This document shows, piece after piece, positions 11,194 to 21,829 of a stretch of 64,000 bases of DNA (position 1 is its first letter; every line of letters begins with the position of its first letter). The position numbers and the translations under genes are program-made. The stretch spans positions 558,001 through 622,000 of the forward strand of contig NC_085921.1 of the NCBI RefSeq assembly GCF_035222485.1. Direction: 5' to 3'. The notes under the pieces were generated by a model. It had not been told where the DNA came from, made no database searches, and saw only the letters and a program-made list of their open reading frames with translations. The stretch is from Podospora pseudoanserina (lineage: Eukaryota; Ascomycota; Sordariomycetes; Sordariales; Podosporaceae).

Positions 11194-14100
11194 CTTGGAC
11201 CTTGATGTGGAAGATTGCCGTCAACCATCGAAAAAGCTCCATGGACCGGAGACAGTGGTGGTGAGGACAGACAGGTCCGGAAGACGAGGCGTGGCAGGGA
11301 GCAACCAGGAAGGAGTGAAGGTGCGGATCTTGGGATTCAACGCATTGTGACTGCTGCTGAGTGTCAGAACCAAAGGCAAGAACTGGGTAGTCGCTTCCAT
11401 TTATAAGGGAGACCTGCCCTTAAGAAACCAGGAACGGAAAGTAGGTACCTCGATAGGTGAGGTAAGTATGTACCTACTTAGCTTTGCTTCTCGGCCCAGG
11501 CAAGGCTGGGAAACACCGTCTGCCATTAGCTGGAGCTCTTGCAGTTGGAGCACACAGGCCCCCCGCTCACGCAACGAGACTGCATGGATATCCACTTCCG
11601 GAAAATCTTCTTGGGTTGTCGTCTTGCAGTTTATTCGCTGAGTAAAAGGTGCAAATTTCAAGTTCCCATCAATTACGAGTCTCGAAGTGAAGATCCCTTG
11701 AGGGAGATGGAGGTGGTTTCGGAATGTGGAATGGCAAGAGACACCGCGCTCGGCAGAGGGCACCCACCCTTGTTGATGCGTGATGCGGCTCTGCTCATGC
11801 CCTGAGCGACGGATCAACACACAAACACTTAGTCTGGCTGGAGGCGGCGCTATCGCTCTTGCTGCCACATGCCCCCCTTCCCATCCATGTATAACCCCGA
11901 AGGACCTAGGTTGCATCCCAAACCCCTGTCTAGCCGCCCACGATACCAGCCAAAATATGACCACCATTGTGAGTGGCACATTGATACCTAGGTACTTAAC
12001 AGAGCCGCATCCTCTCTGTTTGTCTCGCTAATTTCTTAATGTTTTCGTGACATCAACCTCCTTGTTTGGTGCTCCCTCCAGAGTTGCAAAGATTGGCCAA
12101 TCAAAAATGGCGGAGCTGACCTTTAATGTGGGGTACATTCAGTTGAGCCTCCTTTTTCAAGATTCTGACTGGCCCCCCCACAATCATGCTCCGTTAAGCT
12201 TCAGTCTGCTGAACTTCAACGCTTCAACATCACAACATTTACAACAGAACCCCCACCAACTACCGATAACACAGTGTGTTTCCTCCGTATCCGTTCCTCA
12301 ATACCAAGGATCATTGTTTGCCCAGACCATTTATCACATTTGTTGCGTTGGATCGTCATGTTGGCGGTATACATATACCTGCAAGCTTACCTACTTAGGT
12401 ACAAGCCAAGCGTGATGAAGCTCTGCTCTCACATTTCAAATTCTTGGTGCCGTCCATTGAGAAACCGTTTCAACAACCTTCCTTTTGTGCGTCATGGGCT
12501 TTGATTCGTCGGTTCAAGGTTGATGCAAGCTCTTTACCCCGCTTACTTTACTGTCCTTGTGAGCATTAATTCTTGCTCAAAACTGGGCGCTGTCTTACCT
12601 TCCCTCCTGATGAGGCTCTGTTGTAGGCCCTTTACACTAGCTTCCATCCGGACTGGCACATGAAGTTTCAGTCCCGTGCCTCCTCCAAATCCCACCTCTC
12701 TCCCCCTCTCAGGATATCTATAACCATATGATGTTTCATTTCAGGGTGATATAAGACCCTGTCACTGAGACTATCAGCGCCTCTTTACATACCTCTAAAA
12801 TGTGCATAGGTATCTCAGGAGGCCTCGCGGCAAGGTGTGCCAGGCTACAATCAAGCCGCCGCAAGCAAGCTGAAGATCAAAGCTCGTAAGGAATTCAACA
12901 TGTCTTTGCGGCATTCCACAGTTCTAACTTGTCAAGTGTGACAATCTCAACAATTTCTTATTGACAGCCTTGCCGCCGCCACACCAGCGCTATACCGTGA
13001 ACACCATTCAGCGCCGACATGATATCGTGTGACAACACGCTCTGCTATCACCCTGTTGGCTCCGGGTAGTGGCGAACCTAAAAACACAGAACTTTGGCTC
13101 CGCTCCGATGGCACTACGGTCCGGTTTCCTCGGCAAGAGCCTCAGTCCACGGTACATCCTGAGGGACATGCATTCTTTACCAGACTTGGAATCTCGGCGA
13201 GCAGTCTTATCTTGTTTGAGCCTCCGTACATGCGACTTGGGAATAGGGAATTCGGAGTCTGAGAGAGCAGACGACCGAAATCAGCACATTGTCATGTGAC
13301 CCTTCCCGTCGAGCGGACGTGCGATCCCGTTTGAGCATGCGGTCAGCTGAATACCTGCCTGTTTGAAGAAGGAGAAAGTTCAAACTCTGTGGGAACACGA
13401 GAATCCGGATGCTGAGGTATCGAAAAGCTCGCGATTACGTCAAGGAGAACATTGCCGGACCAAGGATGGAAAAGGACAGTTTGGCTACTTCCGTTTCTGT
13501 CACCGGGCTAGGTCAAATTGCAGAACGTGGGCGAGACTTCAATGGGTGTGTCATTGATCGATGCCGTCAAGGGCTACCCACGTTCGCGTATCAACGCCAC
13601 ATCTCCTCAAGTGTGGGATGGAATTATGCCGCATCTTTGCATCGATGGCTGCAAGGACGTGGTTTGATCATCTCGGGAGGATGTCCTGTTACGCGTGCAA
13701 AGTTTGTCAGGTGACGATTGAAGGGGGCTGTGTAGGTATGTCAGATTCTATGTGCCTGAGGTTGGACGTGAGGGGTGCTTTGGACTAACACTTGAACAAA
13801 CCACAGCTCGAAGACATCATGATCAAACTCTCCCAAATTTTCACATCGAAACTTGCGCCTTTACTAAACTTGGTGTTTGCCCAACAAACCACAGCGAAGA
13901 CACCATCTCTGTTGCTCCCTGCCCTTGGCCGGCAAAGCAGATGGCCTGGCACCAACCATGGGTGGTGCGGAAGATCCAATGAGTTTTCCTCCCTCTTGAT
14001 CTGCCGTTTCATCCGTCTTCTCTCAATAAGGTAGGCCCGGGTATCTGCGGTACCTTATATTTGATAAATTCGTGACGCTGTCACGTCGCACAAAGAGGCC

Positions 14101-14835
14101 CTGCAGCCTTGACCTGGCCATTATTGAGCCTCAGGGTTGACTGATAGCCACATCTTACAATCGAGGGTTAACAATGAGATACTGTATCTCGTAGCGGTTT
14201 GGCGCGGGTTAATCACCAAGACGCACGCTGCACCGATTCTCGAACCTATGCAAGCTGCCCTCTTTGCCGCGAGTTCTGCATCGTTTGCGAAGAACTCTAT
14301 ACATCCATGAAGCTGCGTTGCTATGCAGTATACCACCAACCACACCCTCAGCCTTCTGTGTGCGGGGCCAGCATTTGCCCCTTTTTTTACCCCTTTTTCT
14401 ATCCAATGCTACACGTCCATCTCTGCAGCAACAAAACTGTGGAGATCACCCAAAGGTCTGATTAAGCAGCCGCTCACAACCATCACCTGAGGTAGGGCAA
14501 AAAAATAATAGCGGATAAGTCATGTACATGAGATGAGGAATATGGATTAGTAACAAGGTAGCAACGAACCGCATTGTCTCTGTTGTTCTTTTTTTTTGGC
14601 CGTCAAATTCGGGAATATGACTTGCTCGATATCAATGAAGAGGGGGGATGTGGGGTCGGGAAGCTATGACAGCATCAGCTTGGATGATAGCTCACTTGTC
14701 AACATTTCACTTACATACATCAAACGTGCTGGAAAGACACCGTGGCTGCCTCATCGCTTTTATTCAAGCTGCGCTGCTTGCTTGTAGCGTTGCGACATTC
14801 TTTTACAGTCAACAAACAGCATCAACGCCATCCAA
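11194..14835. other. Gene-poor divergent intergenic region (3.6 kb)
   Basis: This is the largest gap in the window, between the F-box gene and the MOSC fusion gene. Many frames of 60-190 codons exist, but none shows family features, sensible splice junctions or consistent codon bias. A 10-bp perfect inverted repeat lies at 11439-11479. GC content fluctuates, and a TTTTTTTT-containing AT-rich stretch occurs near 14500-14600. Confidence 0.45.
11439..11479. repeat. 10-bp perfect inverted repeat upstream of the F-box gene
   Basis: AAGTAGGTAC (11439-11448) and GTACCTACTT (11470-11479) are perfectly complementary and separated by 21 nt. They lie ~250 bp upstream of the F-box start codon. The spacer itself holds more GGTGAGGTA-like text. 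It could be a transcription-factor site pair or an RNA hairpin in the 5' leader. Confidence 0.6.
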
Positions 14836-16726
14836 ATGGTTCACCAACCACCCCCTCTTCCACTAGGTTCAGACGGCGAGGTCGACCTCCGCGCCCCCCT
14901 GACATCAGATACCATCCTCCAAGTCCGCACCGGCCGAATGGCTCCTCTCGCTCCCTTGAGCATAAAATCCGGCATCAACAAAACTTTGAGGTCTGGACCT
15001 GTTCAAATCACAAAGTTGGGGTTGGAAGGTGACGAGCAAGATCCTACGTTTCATGGGGGTGTTGATAAGGCTGTTCACGGGTGTATGTCCCCTTTTTATT
15101 TCTCGACAAAAATGTACCTAAACAGTGGCTGATAAGACGAACTACAGACTGCGCAGCCCACTACAAGTCCTGGCAAAAGGAATTCTCCCAAGCCGCCGAC
15201 AGGTTCGTCCCCGGGGGGTTCGGGGAGAATCTCGTTCTTGGCTTCATGAACGAGAGGAATGTTTGCATAGGCGACATCTTTGAGATATCAGACTCAACTG
15301 CCGTGTTGCAGATTTCACTTCCAAGACAGCCTTGGTAGGTACCATATACCTCTTAATCCACCAACCACACAAAACCTCTTCTTGCTTTTTAACAGTAGTG
15401 TTATATATACAAAGCTTCAAACTCAACCACCGCTTCCACCTCCCCAACTTCGCACCCAACACCTACCGCCTCTCCCGGACGGGGTACTACTTCCGCGTTC
15501 TCACTCCCGGGCCCGTCGAAGCAGGGAATAAACTGACTTTGGTCTCCCGCCCCCACCCCGACTGGACTATTGAGCGCATCCAGCGGTACCTCCATAAGGA
15601 AACAGACAACTATGACATGAACCTCGAGCTTTCTCAAATAGAAGAGTTTGGGGCCGAGTGCAAAGACAACTTCACCCGGCGAGTCCTACGAGCGAGGGCA
15701 AAAGCCAATAAAAAACCAAAGGAGAAGTGGGTGCCCTACAAGGTGGTAGAAAGAAAGGAGCAAACGAAGAGGATAACTTCCTTTGTCCTCGAAGCGGTTG
15801 ACAAATTTACGGAAAGGGAAGAGAAGGAGCTTAGCCCAGGTGCTCACGCAAAGATCAAAATGGGAAAGTGCCTCGTCAGGGCGTATTCCATCGTCGACGG
15901 TGACAAAGAGCGGTTCCAGTTGGCTGTTGCCCTTGAGGAAAAGAGCCGCGGTGGGAGCAAGTACCTCCATCGCGAGGTCAAAGTAGGGGATGTGCTACAA
16001 GTGGGGGCTATCACGGCTGCGGTGCCGACTGTTTCGGCGGCTAGTCACCATGTTTTTGTCGCGGGTGGCGTGGGTGTTACGGCGTTTTTGGCAATGGTAT
16101 ATATGTCTTGGAAATGCAGCTTTAGGTCCCAACCAACCCGGCTGACAAAGATTTTCTACAAGGTCGAGTTCTACAAGAGTATACACTACAGCGTTGTCCT
16201 GCATTACGCCGTCCGATCTGCAGATGATGTGCCGTTTCGAGACCGGATCGAGGAGCTGAAGAAGGAAGGACAGCTGGTGCTCTACGACAAGGCTGCCGGG
16301 CAGAGGATGGATATACGGCAGATCATCCAGAGTAGGGGTTGGAACTCGCAGCTGTATTTCTGCGGGCCAAAGAGATTGATGGATCAGGCCGAGAGGGAGG
16401 TCAAAGAACTTGGTGTTTATCAAAAGGAGGTGCACTACGAAGCCTTCGAGGCAGACATGAGCGGGGATCCCTTTGAGGCTGTCGTGGCGAACAAGGGCGG
16501 GGTGGTTGTCAAGGTCGGGGAAGACGAAACCCTGCTCGAGGTCCTGCAGAAGCAGTTTGACCAGCCCGACTCGAGCTGCTGTGTTGGAAACTGCAAGACT
16601 TGTCTGGTTGAGCTCAAGGCTGGCCAGGTTGATCACCGCGGGACGGCTCTGACGGATGACGAGAAGGTCACCTCAATGTTGTCGTGCGTCAGCCGTGGGG
16701 TTGGGCGTATTACCATTGAGATCTGA
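14836..16726 (+). CDS. MOSC domain fused to a phthalate-dioxygenase-type reductase with C-terminal 2Fe-2S ferredoxin
   Basis: This is a probable molybdenum-cofactor (YiiM-like) enzyme carrying its own NAD(P)H/flavin/2Fe-2S electron supply; the substrate is unknown. Exons are 14836..15082, 15148..15334, 15415..16096 and 16163..16726 (about 559 aa). Residues 1 to ~235 are the MOSC part (FHGGVDKAVHGY, GFGENLVLG, VCIGDIFEI). The conserved cysteine in LPRQPCFKLNHRF is made across intron 2 (TG|C). The reductase follows, with RAYSIVDG for flavin binding, VAGGVGVTAFLAM for nucleotide binding and YFCGPKRLM. The C-terminal ferredoxin has CCVGNCKTCLVEL and a distal MLSCVSR. The last intron is 66 nt, in phase and free of stops; removing it gives AFLAMVEFYKSIHYS, which fits the family. 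Bacterial relatives have the same architecture. Confidence 0.9.
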
Positions 16727-16906
16727 TGGATCGGCCGGGTGGCTTCGTCAAGATAGCCGGCTGCATGTTCCGGTCTGCGTCAGCTGATGCTGTGTTAAGC
16801 ATGCGACGGCCGTTCAAAGGTGGGTAAAGATATCACCCATTGCACGCTAGAAATGTTGAAGAACTGCACTTGTGACGACTCATCCCGTACTTCTCCCCGA
16901 GTCCTG

Positions 16907-18618
16907 CTACATAACCCCGCTTGATGATGCCGGTAGTTCTTCATCATCAGGTCTTTGTCTTTTGGGCACCTCATCAGGCCTCGCCCCAAGCCAAAAAGAG
17001 ACAACCGCTCCTGCCGCAGCCCACACACCACAATACCATGCGGTGGTTCCCCAACCTGATCCTGCTTGGATGTACCCAGCTGTGATGCTGCCAATCGTCC
17101 CACCGAGAGCGTATGCAGTGGTGAACAGACCATAGGCGATACCGTAGACCCCCTTTTCACCCCACACTCCCGGCTGTTGAGCCTCACGCTCATCGATAGC
17201 GTAGGTTATTTCTGCCATGAGGGGTGTGTTGGCCAAGGTAACAAGTGTAACGCCCAACAACGTCAAAAGTGCACAAAGCAAGACCTTGTGCTCTATCGTG
17301 TTACGCGTCACAAATCGAAGGCAGACCAACGGCGGGATAGAGAGGGCAAACCCGGCGACTGAAAACCACTTGGCGCCATGCTTGTCGGCGAGCTTACCAA
17401 CAATCGGAGATACAAAACCGGGGACCATGACACAGATGAAGATCAGGCCGGCTGCCGTCGAGTTCCATTCGAATGTTTGTTTAACGTAGAGCGGAATCAC
17501 AGTATCAAACGCGAACCTGTCAGAGAAATCAGCACTCGCAAGGCTATTGGCAAATGACTGGCCTATCGGACCCGATCCGGAGCAGAAAGGACAAGTTCTC
17601 ACACGATACACGCTTCAATCGCTATGCCAACCAAGGCAGCTAACATGCGACGATTCTTGATTAGCTCCCAATGGGGGTGTTTTGCAGGATTCAGGACCGG
17701 CGTCGACAATGCTGCAATCGGGTCACTGGAACTGGTTCCGGCTCGGGTCGGTGAGGGTTGCAAGGCTGGGTCGGCTCCTGCATGGCTTGTTGCTTGGACC
17801 TGCTTTTCCACATCTTCCCTGTTATCGGTAGTTGTAGTTGCACTTTCAGCTTCCGAAGACTCAGGTCCTACGACCCATTGTTGAGCAACTCTCTTCTCGA
17901 CCAACACCAGGCGGAGAGCGATATCGCAGGCTACAACTGCAAAGGCGATATAGAACACAGCATAGTAGCCAGCTGCTTCGTATACCGCCCCACCAATAAC
18001 CGGTGAGATCAGCAAGCCTACCGACATGGCAATCGTGACATATCCCATGGCATAACCGATGTCTCTCCCGACCGTGTCGACCAACAATGCCAGCCCAACC
18101 GACCAAACGATGGCGGCACTCAGTCCTTGGAGCAGCCTCCCCACCACAAGCAGGGCAATCGTCTTGCTCAGACACAACAGTAGGGTAGACGCGCAGAGCG
18201 CCACCAGCCCAAGAAGCAGCGGCCATCTACGCGATGAGGAATGGTCGGCGTAAAACCCGACAATCGGGGCACCCAGGAAAAGAGTGACGTTGTAACAGGC
18301 GAGCAGGATGGCGGTCCATTCTTGCACTTTGTTTTCTGCCAACCCGATCTGTTCCAAGAGGCTAAATGGGAAAACGGGCACGATTAGGCCGTAGAACAGA
18401 ATGTCGGTGAAAATAGCCAAACAGACGGTGAGGAGGATAAAGAAGGTGGAGGAACGGAACTCGAGGAAAGGCGGTGGTGGTTGTTCAACATTTTTGCGGC
18501 GGGTGCCGGGGAAGTGGATAAATGATAGTAGACGTGACCGCTTGGGTGTGGTAGCACCAGCTGAGACACTATCCAAGCCAGTCATTCTCTTGTGATGGTA
18601 ACTCTTAGTAAATCTCAT
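16907..18618 (-). CDS. MFS transporter, DHA1 / vesicular-monoamine-transporter-like
   Basis: This is a proton-coupled drug or metabolite exporter of the plasma or vacuolar membrane; the substrate cannot be read. Exons are complement(17603..18618) and complement(16907..17516); the intron has donor GTGAGA and acceptor CAG and joins IEACIV to FAFDTVIPLY. The product is about 541 aa. It has two six-helix halves split by a Ser/Thr-rich loop (SEAESATTTTDNREDVEKQ). Family marks are FTDILFYGLIVPVFPF in helix 1, GFYADHSSSRRWPLL for the loop 2-3 motif, GRLLQGLSAAIVWSVGLALLVD in helices 4-5 and GYVTIAMSVGLLISPVIGG in helix 5. The second half shows GKLADKHGAKW, the repeated loop motif. The ATG at 18618 is chosen; one at 18585 is also possible, and the frame is open further upstream without an ATG. 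Confidence 0.88.
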
Positions 18619-19064
18619 CAACTCGGCGTACGTTGGTTGGGTCTTGAGGTCAAGGTATGTGTGTAACCACTCATGAAAAATCAACGAAGCATCCTGGGAG
18701 CTGAAGGGGGCTTCTCAAAAAAACAAGCAGATTTATAGTCAAGAAGTCATTGACGAAAATGGCGGAAAGCGGCATTTTGGAGCTGGTCATGATGTGACCG
18801 AATCGCCAGCAGCAAAAGACCGATCATTCATACAAATCGGAAGCATGAGCTCAAAGCACTTGCCCCAATTCATCGTCACTACCGCCGCTCCGATAAGCTC
18901 AGCTCTTATCGCCTATCGCAGGCCAACCAATAGACTAACATGGATAACGCCGCAAATGCCAAAGTGGGTCACAAAAGTTTCTTGACCTTCAATCAACCAC
19001 TCAATCCATCGCGACCATCTCCCACACGCGTTCACCAGCCGAATTCATCCCTACATCCCACAAA
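18619..19064. promoter_or_regulatory. Divergent promoter region of the MFS transporter and RRP7
   Basis: A 0.45 kb region between two divergent starts. It holds no coding frame of note. The CT- and CA-rich stretch just before 19065 is a typical fungal 5' leader. Confidence 0.5.
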
Positions 19065-20036
19065 ATGCCTTCAACGCCCCCCACATTAGGGGACTTCACC
19101 GTCCTCCCCATCTCCTTCCCACCATTACCCTCCTTCCCCGAACCAACAACCCACTACCTCTACCTCCGCCGCAACACCCCCAAGATTCCCACCCCAACCG
19201 ACTCCCGCTCCCTCTTCCTCACCAACTGCCCAGTCGACAGCACCGACATCCACCTCCGCTCCCTCTTTGTATCACTAGTGGGACCCGGCCGTTTTGAATC
19301 CGCCACCTTTGAAGACGAGCGCAAAGACACCGCCCACAAGCTCTCCCCACTGGACGCCGCCGTCCCAGTCAACGCCGTCCACCTCCTCCGAGCGCACGGT
19401 AGCACCAAGAAGCGAAAACGCGAGGAAGAAGAAGACGCGGAAAGAAGCAAGGAAGACGAGGCCGCCAGGCTCCCCTCGACGTGGACCCGCCCGCTACGAA
19501 GGTCGGGCAGCACAGCGGTGGTATTACTAGCAGACGAGAAATCCGTCGAGCAAGCCCTCAAAGCATGTGCCAAGGCTTCCAAGACGAAGAAGTACCCCGA
19601 ATGGGGCGCTGGTGTCGCTGATAAAGTCCCTGCGTTGGGATCAGTCTGGGTCAAGCAACATAACCGGCTCTGCTACCCCGACCCTGCCACCCTTCAACAA
19701 GCGGTCGACGCTTTCTCTGCTGTTTTTGCCAGAAGGGAGAAGGAAGCCGCCGAGATTTCCAAGAGATTGCGCAACGAGCCGGATGAGGATGGTTTCGTTA
19801 CTGTGACGAGAGGGGGCAGGAACGCACCGGCGAGCAGGTCCGAGGCGGAGGAGGCAAGGAAGAAGATGATTGAGCGGGCGGAGAAGAAGAGGCAGGAGAT
19901 GGAGGGATTGTACAGATTCCAGCTGAGGGAGAAGCAAAAGGAGGAGCAGGAGGAGTTGCTGATGAGGTTTGAAGATGACAGGAAGAAGCTGGAGGCGATG
20001 AGGATGAAGAGGGGCAAGTTTGTGCCTGAGGCGTGA
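19065..20036 (+). CDS. RRP7: Ribosomal RNA-processing protein 7 (RRP7)
   Basis: This nucleolar factor acts in the UTP-C/SSU processome subcomplex during 18S rRNA maturation. It is a single exon of 323 aa. The N-terminal half is RRM-like (SRSLFLTNCPVDSTDIHLRSLF, then GRFESATFED). After an acidic/basic insert (KKRKREEEEDAERSKEDE) comes SGSTAVVLLADEKSVEQAL. The C-terminal ~100 residues form the Rrp7 domain: PDEDGFVTVTRGGRNAP, then a coiled coil of Lys/Glu/Gln ending in LYRFQLREKQKEEQEEL and RMKRGKFVPEA, the family's closing sequence. The ATG at 19065 is the only good start. Confidence 0.94.
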   Translation: MPSTPPTLGDFTVLPISFPPLPSFPEPTTHYLYLRRNTPKIPTPTDSRSLFLTNCPVDSTDIHLRSLFVSLVGPGRFESATFEDERKDTAHKLSPLDAAVPVNAVHLLRAHGSTKKRKREEEEDAERSKEDEAARLPSTWTRPLRRSGSTAVVLLADEKSVEQALKACAKASKTKKYPEWGAGVADKVPALGSVWVKQHNRLCYPDPATLQQAVDAFSAVFARREKEAAEISKRLRNEPDEDGFVTVTRGGRNAPASRSEAEEARKKMIERAEKKRQEMEGLYRFQLREKQKEEQEELLMRFEDDRKKLEAMRMKRGKFVPEA

Positions 20037-21279
20037 GGAAGGGTTGGAAGCACTGGAAGACAAAAATGAGATACCCCCATGGAAAGCGTCAAGGAAGCTC
20101 GAAATGAGAAGTGATATTGCGAATGGTGAGTTCATTTTCTCTGCCTCTTTTCTTCTATCACACCACAAGACTATGATGACGCACGCGGGGCCATCAGATT
20201 ATCCATTGTCCTTTGGCGTTTTTATACCCATCGAGGCGAAGGATGTATGCTGTACATAAACCGCGTTACAATAATCTTCTCAAACATTCTGAAGTCTTTA
20301 CCTACTACTCTCTTACCTCGTTGAGCGCAAATCTGGAAGGGGTTGCAGTTTCGACTAACATTGTCAATTTTACTAGAGACCTAATCAAGTCAGGACGGAG
20401 AGTGACCATCACAACTAGATATCGATGTTCAAGGACTAGAGAAGGTTAGGTCATCTTGACATAACCTTAGTTTGCTGGACTGCCCTTCTACAATGTAGCA
20501 GCTGCAAAGGTGCAATGCCAACAGTATTGTCGTATGAGAACGAGAGTTTGAGGAAGTTTAAAGATTATCCATCCTTGGACTCGTGATGATTATGAGTGAT
20601 GTGGGATTAGCACTATTGAAACCTAGTGCCTCGTGGCTACATGAAGTTCGGCAGTTATCCTGCCAGCGGGCTCTTGATGTTTGATATTCCTAGAATGCCA
20701 GAAGACCATCGGCGATATCCGCCAGGATCAACAGTTAGCGGCTCCATATTTTGGATTCTTGGACCTGCGTCATAGGAATACACATTGGTGATTTGACGTC
20801 ACAAGGTAACTTCAACTTCGTGATGGATACTCATTAAACATACCAAGACAAAAAGGGTTCTATTTTGCCCTTTGTAAAGGCATCTGTCTGTCTATTCATC
20901 GCAGAACCATTCTTTACAATACACGAAAAGATTTCGCCTTCTCGACTTGCAAACGCCGCCATTTTCCCCCTCTTTCGAAGAAACACACAGAATGCAACCC
21001 CGCCCAGTGTCCTCGCTGATAAACAGCCCGTATGAAAAACCCAAAACGCTAAAAAGGAATCTCATGAAGCTCATCTATCGTTCTGCAAAACCCCACCCAT
21101 ATGTTTTGAAATCATCATCTCTAGCCCAACCAGCAAGCTAGCCGGTGAAAATGAGGATGGTTCATTATCCTCCCTTCCATGCCCCATGTTGTCCCAGGAC
21201 TCGGCGTTTATATCCCGCCCAGTCCCGACCCATCGAGGCAGGACCCTCTAGAAGTAAAGTTATCCGGACATGAGTCCCT
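20037..21279. other. Convergent 3' intergenic region (RRP7/MBF1)
   Basis: A 1.2 kb region between the 3' ends of RRP7 and MBF1. I see only short unrelated frames. It is AT-richer than the flanking genes and presumably holds both 3' UTRs. Confidence 0.5.
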
Positions 21280-21829
21280 TCACTTCTTCTCCTTCTTCTC
21301 AAACTTTGGCTTGCCGATATCGCTCCCTCTGAGTTTGACGTTGAGGACGCGCTCCATATTGGAAAGGACCTTCTGGTCTGGGGTGGCGTCACCGCGCTCG
21401 AAGGAGGCGACGATGGTGGGGGTGGTGTTGCACTTGGTGGCGAGATCCTTCTGGGTCATGCCCTTGGTGCCGTTGGGGTTGGCGAATTCGGAGCGGGCTT
21501 TCTGGATAGCCTGGCCGACTTCCTTGCCGACGGTCTTGGGCTTGACGATATCGTCGGCGCGGTCGACCATGGTGAGGCGCTGGCCTTCTACACCGGGCTT
21601 GGAGGCCTGGGAATGGAAATGTTAGTTATTGATGACTACGCGGTTGTTAAAAAGACGCAGAACATACAGCGTTGCCAGCTCCGAACTTCTTCTCGGTCGC
21701 GATGGCGGCACCGCTACGGCGAGCAGCGTTGAGGGCTGATTGACCGCGGACAACAGTCTCACGGGGTCCGCCGGCGCCGCTGCGGACATTCTTTCCAATC
21801 TTGACTGTATCGGTATCCCAGGCAGACAT
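21280..21829 (-). CDS. MBF1: Multiprotein-bridging factor 1 (transcriptional coactivator MBF1)
   Basis: MBF1 links bZIP activators to TBP and also limits ribosomal frameshifting on collided ribosomes. Exons are complement(21668..21829) and complement(21280..21606); the 61-nt intron has donor GTATGT and acceptor CAG. The product is 162 aa. The N-terminal part [14 protein letters not shown] to [10 protein letters not shown] is the MBF1 domain with the [13 protein letters not shown] block. The C-terminal half is a Cro/C1-type helix-turn-helix: [43 protein letters not shown] would cover it, seen here as [20 protein letters not shown] and [11 protein letters not shown]. It ends in KFEKKEKK. Length matches the family. 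Confidence 0.95.

Noticed and set aside
11401-11979. 192-codon minus-strand open frame upstream of the F-box gene
   Set aside because: No family features, no supporting splice signals, and it contains the inverted repeat and promoter-like DNA.
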